Position numbers and translations under genes: made by a program. Shown one piece after another: positions 1 to 9,450 of a stretch of 64,000 bases of DNA (positions are counted from its first letter, which is position 1; each line of letters begins with the position of its first letter). This stretch comes from Sparassis latifolia (taxonomy: Eukaryota; Basidiomycota; Agaricomycetes; Polyporales; Sparassidaceae), in NCBI GenBank assembly GCA_018466975.1, contig CM031562.1, positions 4,278,001-4,342,000 of the forward strand, given 5' to 3'. Below the pieces are notes generated by a model. It ran no database searches. It was not told the DNA's origin and saw only the letters and a program-made list of their open reading frames with translations.

Positions 1-1370
1 AGAAGCTCCGTGAGTATTACATTACATTTATGTTCTGTATGAGACTGATGAAGATTACAGAGGATATCTCTCCGTTAAAAATTTCGAAAATGTACTACAA
101 AGGTTTTGAAGAGAGGATGACGGCTCGCTATCGCATTACCGTCGTCAACTGGCCCCTCAAAGAGTTCAATAGCCCTGGCGACATCTCCCACAAGGGTGAC
201 CTGCAGCTCCTGTATTGTGCATGGGAGAGCGGCATGACACACTTCAAGCTTCTCAACGATGAGGAACACAAGGAGTGGGAGGAGGAACGATTCCAAGGAA
301 GAATGTGGGAGATGCGTGGGCCGACAGCTGAGGATGAGGGCAAGGAGGACGAGCCGAACAGTGTGTTACCCACATCCCCTGTGCAGTCACCTGTGCCCGA
401 GTCCACCGCATCCAACGGCGAGCCCATCGACGTTAATGCCACAGCTACGATGACCATCAATGAAGGGGCCGGGTCTGTGAATGACGATACCTCATCCCCT
501 TCCTCTGCAGCATTGATCGTGGGTCAGGGCGCGTCCAGTCAGACGTCCTCCAGCGCAAAACGTCATGCACTGGCCAATGGTGCAGAAGCGCGCAAGAAGG
601 CCAAGACCGTCCAGCCTCTCAGCAGCTTCATCAACATCATCACAGGTGCTGACGGCAACCCCCTCACAGTTCAGAAGAAAACTCGCAAGGACCGCTCGGA
701 CAAAGGCATGAAGAAGGGGCCAAGGAAGAAGCAAGCTGCCGGCAATGAGAACACGAACCCATCTTCGACCACCACCTCTGAACCTGCCCCACCCATCTCT
801 GTCCCTCCCACATTGGCCACCTCTCCTCATCGTCCCTCCACTCATCGCCATCGTGTTCCCCCTGCCTTGGCCTCTGCCTGCAATACTACCTCTGTGCCTG
901 TCGTTGCCCCGCCTACTGCCCCTGGCCCTACCGTTCCCATCCCTGCACCTGCTGCCACCACACCCGGTACTCCTTCCACCTTTGCACCCGGTGGTGCTCC
1001 TTCTCCCTTCATGCCTGGAGCTCCTTCCCCCTTCGTACCCGGCACTCCTTCCACCTTCGTGCCCGGTGATGCCCCTTCCATGTTCGTGCCGAGCACTCCT
1101 TCCATCTTCACGCCCGGTGCTACTTCCATCTTCGCGCCCGGTGTTCCTGCCGCCTTCGCGCCCAGTGCTACTTCCATCTTCGCGCCCGGTGGTCCTGCCA
1201 CCTTCGCGCCCGGTGCTCCTGCCACCTTCACGCCTGGTGGTCCTACCACCTTCGCGCCCGGTGCTCCTGCCACCTTCGCGCCCGGTGTCTCTACTCCTTT
1301 TGTCTTCATGCCAGCTGGCCCTGCTCCCTCGCCCTTTGCAACTGATGCATCTCCGTTGCTAAATATATAG
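1..1370 (+). CDS. Hypothetical protein with Pro/Gly-rich repeats, 5' end outside window
   Basis: Bases 1-9 look like the end of an upstream exon. They are followed by a 50-base intron (GTGAGT at 10, acceptor CAG at 58-60) and one long exon running to the TAG at 1368-1370. The N-terminal ~70 residues form a compact globular-looking segment (ISKMYYKGFEERM, ITVVNWPLKEF, LQLLYCAW), a type I associate with uncharacterised basidiomycete proteins. The middle is acidic and Ser-rich with basic nuclear-localisation-like stretches (RKDRSDKGMKKG). The last ~150 residues are an octapeptide array of the type FAPGAPAT. There are no catalytic motifs or membrane segments. The function is unknown; a regulatory or transposon-associated protein is possible but not shown. 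Confidence 0.6.
   Translation, partial: KLREYYITFMFCMRLMKITEDISPLKISKMYYKGFEERMTARYRITVVNWPLKEFNSPGDISHKGDLQLLYCAWESGMTHFKLLNDEEHKEWEEERFQGRMWEMRGPTAEDEGKEDEPNSVLPTSPVQSPVPESTASNGEPIDVNATATMTINEGAGSVNDDTSSPSSAALIVGQGASSQTSSSAKRHALANGAEARKKAKTVQPLSSFINIITGADGNPLTVQKKTRKDRSDKGMKKGPRKKQAAGNENTNPSSTTTSEPAPPISVPPTLATSPHRPSTHRHRVPPALASACNTTSVPVVAPPTAPGPTVPIPAPAATTPGTPSTFAPGGAPSPFMPGAPSPFVPGTPSTFVPGDAPSMFVPSTPSIFTPGATSIFAPGVPAAFAPSATSIFAPGGPATFAPGAPATFTPGGPTTFAPGAPATFAPGVSTPFVFMPAGPAPSPFATDASPLLNI
961..1300 (+). repeat. 24-bp coding minisatellite
   Basis: Degenerate in-frame 24-bp units encode octapeptides such as FAPGAPAT, FAPGGPAT and FVPGTPST, about a dozen copies. Units near 1190-1290 are almost identical to each other, while earlier ones have diverged. 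This suggests expansion at the 3' side of the array. Confidence 0.85.
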
Positions 1371-1785
1371 CCCGTATCGCATAGAGTGTGTTAGAAACTG
1401 CTGTTCTCAGTATTGAACCTCACAATACAGAAGACTATTGATTTATTGATGCTGACTGTCTGAGCCATCTATACTACACTCTATTTACATTAGACTGCGA
1501 AAAAAACGAAGGAAAAGTAACAGTAACTACGGGAAGTAGGGGGAAAACGGTGTCGGCGTCGTGCCCGACGAGGGCGGGGACGGCGCGCCGCGCACGTGGC
1601 GGCGGGAGCGGGAATAGCCGACGGTATACTCAACGCCCGGCGGGATGGACCGCCCAGACCTCCCGCTATCTATAGATTGCGTCATCGGGAGCCTCGGGTC
1701 ATCCGCAATAGCCGGAGGACTTGTGCCGGTAGGGGAAAGCATAGCTATTTGGTATGTTACTGGCAGTATGTCTAAAATAGGGGAA

Positions 1786-1836
1786 GCAAGCTAATTAGCT
1801 TGCCGTACCCACCCCATATGGCAAGCTAATTAGCTT
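1786..1836. repeat. Pair of 16-18 bp palindromes
   Basis: GCAAGCTAATTAGCTTGC at 1786-1803 is a perfect 18-bp palindrome. Its first 16 bases recur at 1821-1836, so the same self-complementary core occurs twice 35 bp apart. This could be a dimeric protein-binding site or a remnant of mobile-element ends. No function can be assigned. Confidence 0.7.
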
Positions 1837-2407
1837 AGTAACATGTGAGGTCCAGGTGTTCCGATTCCACTTGAGTCGGTTAAGAGTACTAGTAAGTACT
1901 CGTGACCAGTCTCTATATTGAGAATAGCCGGTAGCGGCACCCTCGGAGTTCCGCGGACCACTTCCGTTCTCAACCAGAAGTTATTCAACGCCAACCTTGC
2001 CGATCAACCTGGGGACTCAGCACATCGTATCTCCCGCTCGTCTTCTGGATTTCCTCGGGGAAACTATTCATGGTTCGCCTTAAGGGATATCATGGAGGTG
2101 AACCAGTGCAACCGCGTCAGCGCGGGATACTACTTCCGAGTAGCAGCCTGCCATAAAGTGTCATCAACTGTTAAGGGAAGTCGTTGGATCCATCCTTATA
2201 TGGAAGTACCGTTGTGCCCCAAACCGCGCAAGCATCGCCATGGTCTGATGGGAACTAAACCCCATTTGGCTTGAAATCCTATTGTGTCTTGCCTCGTGGC
2301 GTACGTTGCTATTGCTTGTTGCTCAGATTGGGCTCTGACTCATGCATCTGCAGCAATAGATCTTCGCTTTGATTTGAAAATTTCATGCTGCGGTTTTCCC
2401 TCCAGCG

Positions 2408-2415
2408 TATAAATA
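2408..2415 (+). promoter_or_regulatory. TATA-box-like element TATAAATA
   Basis: TATAAATA is followed by a pyrimidine-rich stretch (2440-2600), as is common around fungal transcription starts. It would fit a promoter driving plus-strand transcription into the ribozyme-bearing tract. No downstream protein gene was recognised, so its activity is inferred only. Confidence 0.3.
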
Positions 2416-3100
2416 CTCCAAGTGATTCCCCCCACTTTCCCCCATCGCCTCTGCCTTCTCTCCTCCACGTGGACGGTTGGGTTTCTGGGTATATAATCTT
2501 GTGTCTACCGCTCTTTCTCCCATCGCCCTTTTCCTCTGTCTTCCATCACCTATCCTCAACCTCAACGTCGACCTCAACGTCTTCCACATTCTCAAGCGAT
2601 CTTGTCCAAGCTCTTGTATGACCCCGACTGAGGGTTCAAGAACAGAGGCAAGTCTTCTCCGACGTTGTTGTCCACTGTCTGTACTCAACGGTCGCCCATC
2701 CACGTGGCAGGTCACTCCAGTGTTTTTCAACATGTCACTAGTAAGTTGGACTGGGCTCCCTCCTGGTCGACGAGCGGTATCCCCAGATTGGGCAACACAA
2801 CGGCGCGACTTCTTCGGCGTTGAATGGACTCACTTCAGCCTCGGCGATGGTGGCCACCAATGTGGCCACACCAACACTGGGCTTCTTTTCTTTTTTTTCT
2901 GGCGACGGGTGGGCAGTGGGCGAGTCTTAGCTTCATTCTTTTCCTCTGACGACAAACTCTTCTCTGGCGATGACTTTCTTCTGTGGGACTTGGCAACATA
3001 CCTTCTACTTTTCCACTTCCCATTTCTCCGCTCATTTTTTCATTCCTTTTTTCATTCCTTTTGTCTTCATGACGCTTGGCGACAATCGCGTGGACCGACC

Positions 3101-3186
3101 CCCCCGGGGGCTGGCGCGGACCTCTTCGTGGTCCCCGGGACGAGTACCCCGTCGCCCTTGTGCGACGGGCGAAACCAACTCGCGCC
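3101..3186 (+). ncRNA. HDV-like ribozyme candidate, copy 1
   Basis: The helices follow the HDV-ribozyme order. A CCCGG strand near 3103 pairs with CCGGG at 3135-3139 (P1). GGCGCG at 3113-3118 pairs with CGCGCC at 3181-3186 (P2), crossing P1 to make a pseudoknot. GACC/GGTC at 3119-3133 closes the 7-nt loop TCTTCGT (P3/L3). CCCGTCGC/GCGACGGG forms P4. The strand before P2' ends CCAACT, matching the C-N-A-A pattern of the catalytic J4/2 joint. Unlike copies 2-4 it lacks the extra hairpin between P1 and P2, and its 5' flank has no clean G1. It is probably a decayed or minimal copy. Confidence 0.55.
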
Positions 3187-3364
3187 AACCTCGAACCCAA
3201 CCTGAAATCCAAGGTGTGTCCTTTGGTTTGTTCCTCTATAGTTCGTGGACTAATATTTGGCCGTTCCATTCCAAGACCGCCGTCGATAGCCCGACGTGCG
3301 CTTAATCAAATTCTTTCGCACTAACAATTCTTTGTAGGTTCACTCGGATTATCGCCATCCCGTC

Positions 3365-4520
3365 TGCAAGGCTAGCACAAACTGTTCCTCGGCATCGGCG
3401 AGGGGCGTATGGACCCTGTAAACCCTTCAGAAGAGCGAGATCATCACAGACCAGTGCGCAATGATTTGGGCATTTTTCTGCCTTCTGCACCCTGTGGCTG
3501 GTCGGCAGGTCACCTTTCGTTCTATGTCGACTGCAGGCGAGCACAAGCTGTTGCTCAGAATCGGCGATGAGTGTATCCTGCAAAGCCTCCCCGAGGGTGA
3601 GACCGACGATGTACTGGAGTGCAGCGATGACGCTGCACGACGGTTTCCGTGACTGGTCAACAGTGATCGCTCTCGTGGGTTTTGTTGACTGCAGTCTAGT
3701 GCAAGCTGTCGACGGTCGGCATCGGTGAGGGGTTGGACGCTTTAAACCCTTCTGAAGGGCGAGATCGATGGAGAGCCGGTGTGCAATGATGCGGGCATTT
3801 TTTGCCCTCTGTGCACCACAATGGCTTTCTGTGACTGGTCGGCAGGTCGGTTTTCGTTCGGTGTTGGTTGCAGTTTGTGCTAGCCTTGCGGTGCGGTTGT
3901 CCCCAATGCAAGAGAAGGTGAGATTTGCACCAAGTTCGTTTCGTCTGCACTTTGACTAACAATGTTGTGCAGGGTCGCCATATAAGCGCGTTCAAATACC
4001 CTCAATCATATCAGGTGCGTCCCGAGGGCGGGCAGCACTTGCGATGCAGCGCTGTCCGGGCGCGGACCTTTACGTGGTCCTCGGGATAAGTACCCCGTTG
4101 CCTCCCGGTGGTGGGGGAAACCAACTCGCGCCGAATCGTGGTTTGCCTCCAGTTCTATGCATCACTGTTTGGCTGACCATTCTCCGGCCTTCTAGACATC
4201 TACTTTTGATCTCGGATGTCTGGCTCGAAATGAAGGTGCGCTCTTGATTGTGTTATCTCGCTCACTGACCAATGGTCGTCCGCCTAGACCGAGGATGGCC
4301 GTCGCCGTCCCTGCCGCATGGTGAGTGTAAACTGCCAGCCAACGTCGTGCAAGGAGCATACACACTGCGCCCTTCCTCGAAGGAGACCGACGGAACGACC
4401 CGGTGCGGTCCGATGACGGCACTCGTTGCCTCCGCGCACTGTAGAGCTCTCCGTGTCTGGTCGGCAGGCTGCTTGTTGCTCGACGTTGGTTGACGGTTTG
4501 CGCTCGCCTTGCGGTTGTCG
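3365..4520 (+). repeat. Three degenerate tandem units around TGGTCGGCAGG
   Basis: TGGTCGGCAGG occurs at 3499-3509, 3836-3846 and 4458-4468 within longer similar blocks. Each block carries, in the same order, a GCACAAGCTG- or GTGCAAGCTG-like word, CCTTC(A/T)GAAG-like or CCTTCCTCGAAGG words, a GCGCAATGAT/GTGCAATGAT-like word in the first two, the core, and a cysteine/glycine-poor T/G-rich tail. Unit spacing is 337 and 622 bp, and ribozyme copy 2 sits between units two and three. The blocks are non-coding and degenerate. Confidence 0.6.
4019..4132 (+). ncRNA. HDV-like ribozyme candidate, copy 2 (most complete)
   Basis: P1 is GTCCCGA (4019-4025) with TCGGGAT (4081-4087): seven pairs that start with a G-U wobble, as is typical at the HDV cleavage site. 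J1/2 holds a GGGCAGC...GCTGTCC hairpin. P2 is GGCGCG (4059-4064) with CGCGCC (4127-4132). P3 is GACC/GGTC with loop L3 TTTACGT. P4 is ten pairs (4093-4102 with 4107-4116), many of them G-U. J4/2 is CCAACT (4121-4126), whose first C would be the catalytic cytosine. Predicted cleavage is between 4018 and 4019. The fold is read from the sequence; the ribozyme identity is inferred from topology and core motifs. Confidence 0.65.
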
Positions 4521-5362
4521 TCAAGAGGAGACGGATTCGCCGGAGGATACCATGTGGCCCCATGCAAGGTGAGCTATCTTAATTCTGGCTAACTTTTGGT
4601 ACTATAGCTGCGACGCTGTGGGCGTCGGTGCTGGCGGTGCCTGGTGAGTACTCGTATATCTTGTCTGGGCTACACTTTCTCTGGCGACTGCATCCACCTG
4701 TTCGGCGTTCTCTGGCGACACGATACTGCGGCCCCTTGTGCGTACTGGTTCTGGTTTATGGGCAGGTAAGTTGACGACGGCTGATATTGACTTTGACGAC
4801 AACGCTTCGTGTAAAGGTGAGTCAACGATGGCCGGGTCAAATCTACTCTGGCGACACGGCTCTTGAGCGCCGACGCTCGAGTCTCGACAACTGCAGTGGT
4901 CTGTGGCGACTCTTAGGCGACCGTTCATTGCTACTCTGCTTTTCTGTTGATAATCTGTAAAGTATGGCTCGTGTGCTACTTTGTGCTTGACTCTCTGGCG
5001 GCTGCCATATGTCGGTGAGCGTTGTGGCATGATATCATATTTGTTTCGTTTGATTTCTCTCAGAACGAATTCACGAGTCCGACATAGTATGCGACATCGC
5101 AGAGATTAAATGATCCATTTCTACTGTGTGGTGAGCGCTCCGTTCACTTTAGTTCGGCGAGTGTGTGGCATTCGTCTGCTTTGACATGTTAGTTGGACGT
5201 AGATGCATTTGGCCTGAACGCCGTTGTCAATCGACTACGCTTTTTTACTTGGTGAGAGTTCTCGTCTCGAGTTGGGTGATGTGCTGCGCTCGTCCGCTTT
5301 CACACTCATTAAAGGTATAATCACGACAAGACCGCTATATCCAGTAAAGGTGCGTCGTTTTT

Positions 5363-5477
5363 TTCCCGAGGGCGGGCAGCGCTTGTGATGCAGGCGCTGT
5401 CCGGGCGCGGACCTTTACGTGGTCCTCGGGATAAGTACCTCGTTGCTTCCTGGCAGCGGGGGAAACCAACTCGCGCC
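5363..5477 (+). ncRNA. HDV-like ribozyme candidate, copy 3
   Basis: This copy is near-identical to copy 2 in P2 (GGCGCG with CGCGCC at 5472-5477), P3, loop L3 (TTTACGT) and J4/2 (CCAACT). P4 differs by compensating changes but still gives ten pairs. The J1/2 hairpin has nine pairs (GGGCAGCGC with GCGCTGTCC). A T-tract interrupts the 5' side: after GGTGCGTC come seven T residues, then CCCGAG. The first P1 base is therefore U opposite U rather than G opposite U, which may weaken or abolish cleavage. Confidence 0.6.
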
Positions 5478-6953
5478 GAACTTCAGGTACTATTTCTTTC
5501 TCATCTTCTCACATGCTTCCTCCTTGCCGCCGCCGCATATTGACAGCTCCCCTTGTTGGCCCTTCATCTTCTCACCTGCTTCCATATTGACAGCTCTCCT
5601 TGGTGGCCCCCTTCCACACCGCAGTGAGAAAGGTGAGTCTAATACAACGCTGCTATTTTCTCTTTGTGCCTGACTAATACTCGCTCTGCCATCCGGTGCA
5701 TCAGGCAGCTACTATCGGTGTTATTTTCGACATTCACTTCCTCGAAGTCGACTGCCGATTTTTTTAGTCTGGACAGCATCCTTTCTGCCGCCTTCGGCTC
5801 CAGACCAGCTATCACGCTTGGCGCTGATTTTGGCTTAGGGACTCTACCTCCGCTCGGTTGTTTTCGATGGCGCCGATTGCATTGATTGGTTCACAGCGAT
5901 CGCACCTTCAACCTCTGCGGCCGTTGCTCATCTGGTTATGACTGACGACGTTGACTGTAGTCTGTGGTAGTTCCTCTGCAGCCAGTGCTCTTGGCTGCGA
6001 CTGAATGCGACGTTTGTGAAGATGCAAAGAGACTTTAGGTATGCACTGTGCAACCATATCTGCGTTGACTTCTCGTCATTGCTCCGCATTCCATCGACTG
6101 CTGTCTCTTTCTGCACCCGGCGACATGTTATGGCACGTCTTAACTCGACTGTTGCTGCATCTGCCTCTCCACCTGGCTTCAGTATTTTGGTCCTTGTCCT
6201 GCGTCGGCGTTTTTGCTCATCGTCTGGTAGGGTTTGTTTTTTCTCATTTGGATTGGTCTCTTCCGACAATCATGTTACTTCTCTCCTCCTGTATTCGTGG
6301 ACGAGTGATGTCTGCTTGCAGACCTTATCCGATACCCTTGTCTTCCGATGTATAGGTGAAATATGCTCGCATGTCCCTCACAACATTTCTCACATCAACG
6401 TCTCGTTATCCTCGGCCACTCTGTGCTCTCGGACGGCGACTGTCGACCGGTGGCGGCCTCTTGCGACATAACTGATGTTCCTCTCCTGATCTTGTCGCTG
6501 TTGCTAGGCTTGATGTTATTCTTATTGGCTGCCAACACTCTTTTGGACTCTCGAGATAGCGCGAAACAACTTGGCAACACCACTGAAGACGCTACTATGG
6601 GCCACATCGGTCAGTGGGATGCTATGCTCTATGAATGAGGATCTGGTTCTCTTCTGTTGTCTGGGCGACGTCCTCTATCTAGTTTGCACTGCTGCTCGGT
6701 TGCGCTCCTCGACTTATTCTTGCACACTTCACACGGTGACATTTTTCTTCTGTTCAGTTGGTGCTTCGCCGTATCATTAGTCTGGTGTCGTGCTATGATT
6801 GAACTCGAACCCACCAACAATACCAACATACCAAGAACGTCAATGTCTTGATCAAGTTGTTTGTTATTTTCGTCTTTATTTCATCTTTCTGTCCAGTCTT
6901 CGTTGTTTGTGAATTTTCTTGACACCGTGACTCATGTTGCATGCGTCCTCATG

Positions 6954-7126
6954 TACCTGAGGGCGGGTGGTGTCCGGAAAGCGGATGCCATTCGGGCGCG
7001 GACCTCTACGTGGTCCTCGGGACGTAAGGAACGACTGTCTTCCTGCAGGTAACTAGAGGCTGTATCTATGAGCCTACTCGGGACGAGTACCTTGTTGCCT
7101 CGGGGCAAGGGACACGAACTCGCGCC
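6954..7126 (+). ncRNA. HDV-like ribozyme candidate, copy 4 (interrupted)
   Basis: P1 is weakened (CCTGA with TCGGG). The J1/2 hairpin has an almost wholly different sequence but still pairs over about 12 bp (TGGTGTCCG with CGGATGCCA at its core). P2 (GGCGCG with CGCGCC at 7121-7126), P3 and loop TCTACGT are kept. J4/2 reads CGAACT, still C-N-A-A with a changed N. A 61-bp insertion bounded by 9-bp direct repeats sits between P3/P1' and P4, so this copy is probably inactive. Confidence 0.5.
7016..7085 (+). repeat. 61-bp insertion flanked by 9-bp direct repeats
   Basis: CTCGGGACG occurs at 7016-7024 and again at 7077-7085. Removing one repeat plus the intervening bases restores continuity with the other ribozyme copies. 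The inserted segment begins GTAAGG, which resembles a 5' splice site. It could be a small mobile insertion with a target duplication, or a local duplication. Confidence 0.55.
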
Positions 7127-8164
7127 GAAGTTGGTCGTATATTCTCTGTTTCATTCGTCCGCTGGTTTTGAAGCTAAGAAAGCCTCAGAACAGCCATCCG
7201 AATATCTCAAGTGAATTGGCGGCGGTTACTCCCCTGCACGACGCAGACGTCAATGAAAACAAGTGTCTTGGTTCCGTGTCGTCTGACGCTCTTGTTCGAC
7301 GAATGGTGTCTCCCTCAGTTGACTCGACATTTGGTTGGCTTGGCTATGACGTTCATGGCGATCTTCGATGGCTTCTGGAGTGATTGCTAACTGTGTTTGC
7401 CTCGAGGCGATTCTGGCGACCGTCCACTACTGCCATGATTTGCGCGCGGCGCTCCGATTCAGCTGCTTTTCTGATACTGTGGCTCGCTTGGTCTCTTTGT
7501 ATACTTATGCTCGGCTATGGCTCGTCTGGGGCGACACTTGTCTCTGAGCTCTCCGAAATCTTCACTCGTCGCTGACTCAGTACAATTCTGGTGACACAGG
7601 GTATGCATTGCGGAGCTCGATCGTGTCTGCGGCTACAATTTCTGGGGTCGCTGTTACCACCTAACGACTCGGCATGCGCGCTAGCCACTGCTCAATCGGC
7701 TCCGGCGCCACTCGTTGGGGGATGTGGATGATATATCATTGAGAGTCTGTCAGTGAGTCCAGTGCTTGATGTAAATACCACGGTGAAATTGCACACTTCG
7801 TGCATAATATATCCGGGCCGAGTGTCTACCTTGATCATCTTGTTCTTGTACATGCTACTATCGCGCACCTGACGTTGAGGAACACGATATCGCTCTATTG
7901 ATCACGGATGTGCCGGTAAGGTAAGTGATCAGACCCGCAGTACAGTCTTCACTGCATAGACAGCATAGACAGAGCAGTAAGAACTTGGCACAATGCCCCA
8001 GCGCTGCGGAATCATAACCGATGTTGTGTACATCGGACGGGACGGACTTAGACTGTTTTCAAAGACCCGATCATTAATTTTATGTATGCACACAGAAAAC
8101 GATGTGATTGCGCACCAAGCGATGGTCCCAACCTTCGGTGGAATCAGGAAGTCGAACGTAAGCG

Positions 8165-9265
8165 CTATCCCCTGCTTCCCCTGCTTCCAGCACCACCAGC
8201 AGGTACCTTTCGTTTGCGGAACAGACTACCCGTTGACGGTACTGTGGCACCTCCGTTTACTTCTACCTTGACCTCCGCATCCTCTGTCTTCAGAATTGCA
8301 GAGGTCTCTTTGGCGTCCGCAGGTGGAACATCAGGAGATATGGCCAATTGCTCCTTCACCTCTGCTTCAAATTTCACGCCGGAATCTTCCGCAGCGAGAA
8401 CACCATCCTCTCCCGGCTGGTCGTCTCCACCGGCATTGCGCTCTCCTGGTCTGTTCCAACCTCTCGCGGACCACTTCGGCTTCGCCGTGGGTGTTGATGT
8501 ACCAGCATGTGAGCTAGACCCACCTTCCGTAAGAGTAGGCAGTGGTTCGACAGACTCCTCCTTCTTCAGCTTTATTGGGATAAGGCCAGGGTCATAGACC
8601 TCCCCAAGTCCAACGTCGACCGTCTTCTTGCGCAACTTGAAGGTCCGGCTATCTTCGTGATCATCTTGCTCCGCGCCTCTCTTTCTACTCGCGTCGCCCT
8701 CCGCGAGAGGTGGCACAGGCTCCTCTTCCTTTATCTCCGCGGCTGGTTCCACAAGCGCGACGACTTCCCACTCGCCTGCTACTCCTTGCGTTCGGCGACG
8801 CTCCGTCTCGGCCTTGAGTCGCTCCGCGTCTGGATCCTGGTAACCCAGTGACTCTGCGGTAGAGTAGTTTGCATATGGATTCGAAGGCTTCGGATCAGGC
8901 TTTCTGGATGTAGAAGATGTCGAGGGAGTGGGTGCACTACTACCGCTGCCTGGCTTCACCAAGCCTGCGCCGACATCTCTGGCGTATGCAGCTTGAGCTG
9001 CCTATGACCACTCCAAGTTAGGATATGCAATCATTCATATATTGAAAGAATGTACCTGCTCGACCCGCGCCATCTCCCGCTTCTCCTCTTCCAGATCCTG
9101 TTTCTTCTTCTCCCCCTCCTTGTACAGTCCTCGTACGAACCGCTCGACGCTGCCCTTGTGTCGCAGGCCACTCTCATGTTGTCGTCGCGAAGGAACGTCG
9201 TCTGCGATGTAGACGTTGCAGTATTTGCAGAAGTACTTTTTGTGCGAGACCCAGTATTCGCTCAT
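8165..9265 (-). CDS. WBP4/FBP21-like pre-mRNA splicing protein
   Basis: Two exons, 9265-9056 and 9001-8165, give 348 residues. The N-terminus is a U1C/matrin-type C2H2 zinc finger: FCKYCNVYIADD (Cys pair) followed by RRQHESGLRHKG (His pair). A basic coiled segment (EGEKKKQDLEEEKREMARVE) follows. The rest is disordered, with acidic and Ser-rich stretches and a conserved-looking VYDPGLIPIKLKKEE. The C-terminus SLFRKRK resembles the terminal motif of WBP4-type spliceosome proteins. I see no WW domain, which vertebrate WBP4 has. The likely role is in the B-complex spliceosome. It lies head-to-head with the telomere gene, 185 bp apart. Confidence 0.8.
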
Positions 9266-9450
9266 GGTGGAAAGGGTAGAGAGTGATGACGAGCGCCCAA
9301 ATCTTCGTTCGTGACCAAAAGCGGAAAGGCCACGTGGATCTAGTCGCGTCAAGTCACAGGAGACGCGTGACGGTGACTGTGACGTCTCCTGTTTCGCATC
9401 CTCCACAAGTCCACTCAACCAGTGAATTGACTGTGGCACGCAGCGTGCCC
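9266..9450. promoter_or_regulatory. Short bidirectional promoter region
   Basis: These 185 bp separate the divergent starts of the WBP4-like and TPP1-like genes, so both promoters must overlap. An ACGCGT hexamer lies at 9363-9368; single copies of this word are expected by chance. Confidence 0.5.

Larger units (their letters stand above)
1371..8164. other. Gene-poor tract with structured repeats, no recognisable protein
   Basis: No open frame here resembles a known family. Open frames up to 242 codons exist but are T/C-rich, low in complexity and lack domain character. The tract is rich in splice-donor-like words (GGTGAGT, GGTAAGT) and in recurring TCTGGCGAC words (for example near 2897, 4680, 4848 and 7408). 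It may be a spliced non-coding transcript or decayed mobile DNA. Four HDV-like ribozyme candidates and a tandem repeat inside it are listed separately. The stretch 7130-8164 shows nothing I can support. Confidence 0.6.

Noticed and set aside
2477..3205. 242-codon plus-strand open frame
   Set aside because: Phe/Ser/Pro-rich translation of a CT-rich leader-like stretch, no domain pattern, and it overlaps ribozyme copy 1 at its end.
3101..7126. Hammerhead or tRNA-like/SINE reading of the repeated structured elements
   Set aside because: The GAAAC word and three-arm look suggested a hammerhead, but CTGANGA is absent in all copies. A tRNA-like cloverleaf fails because there is no T-arm consensus or B box, and the P1-P2 crossing pairs are unexplained. 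The HDV topology explains all pairings.
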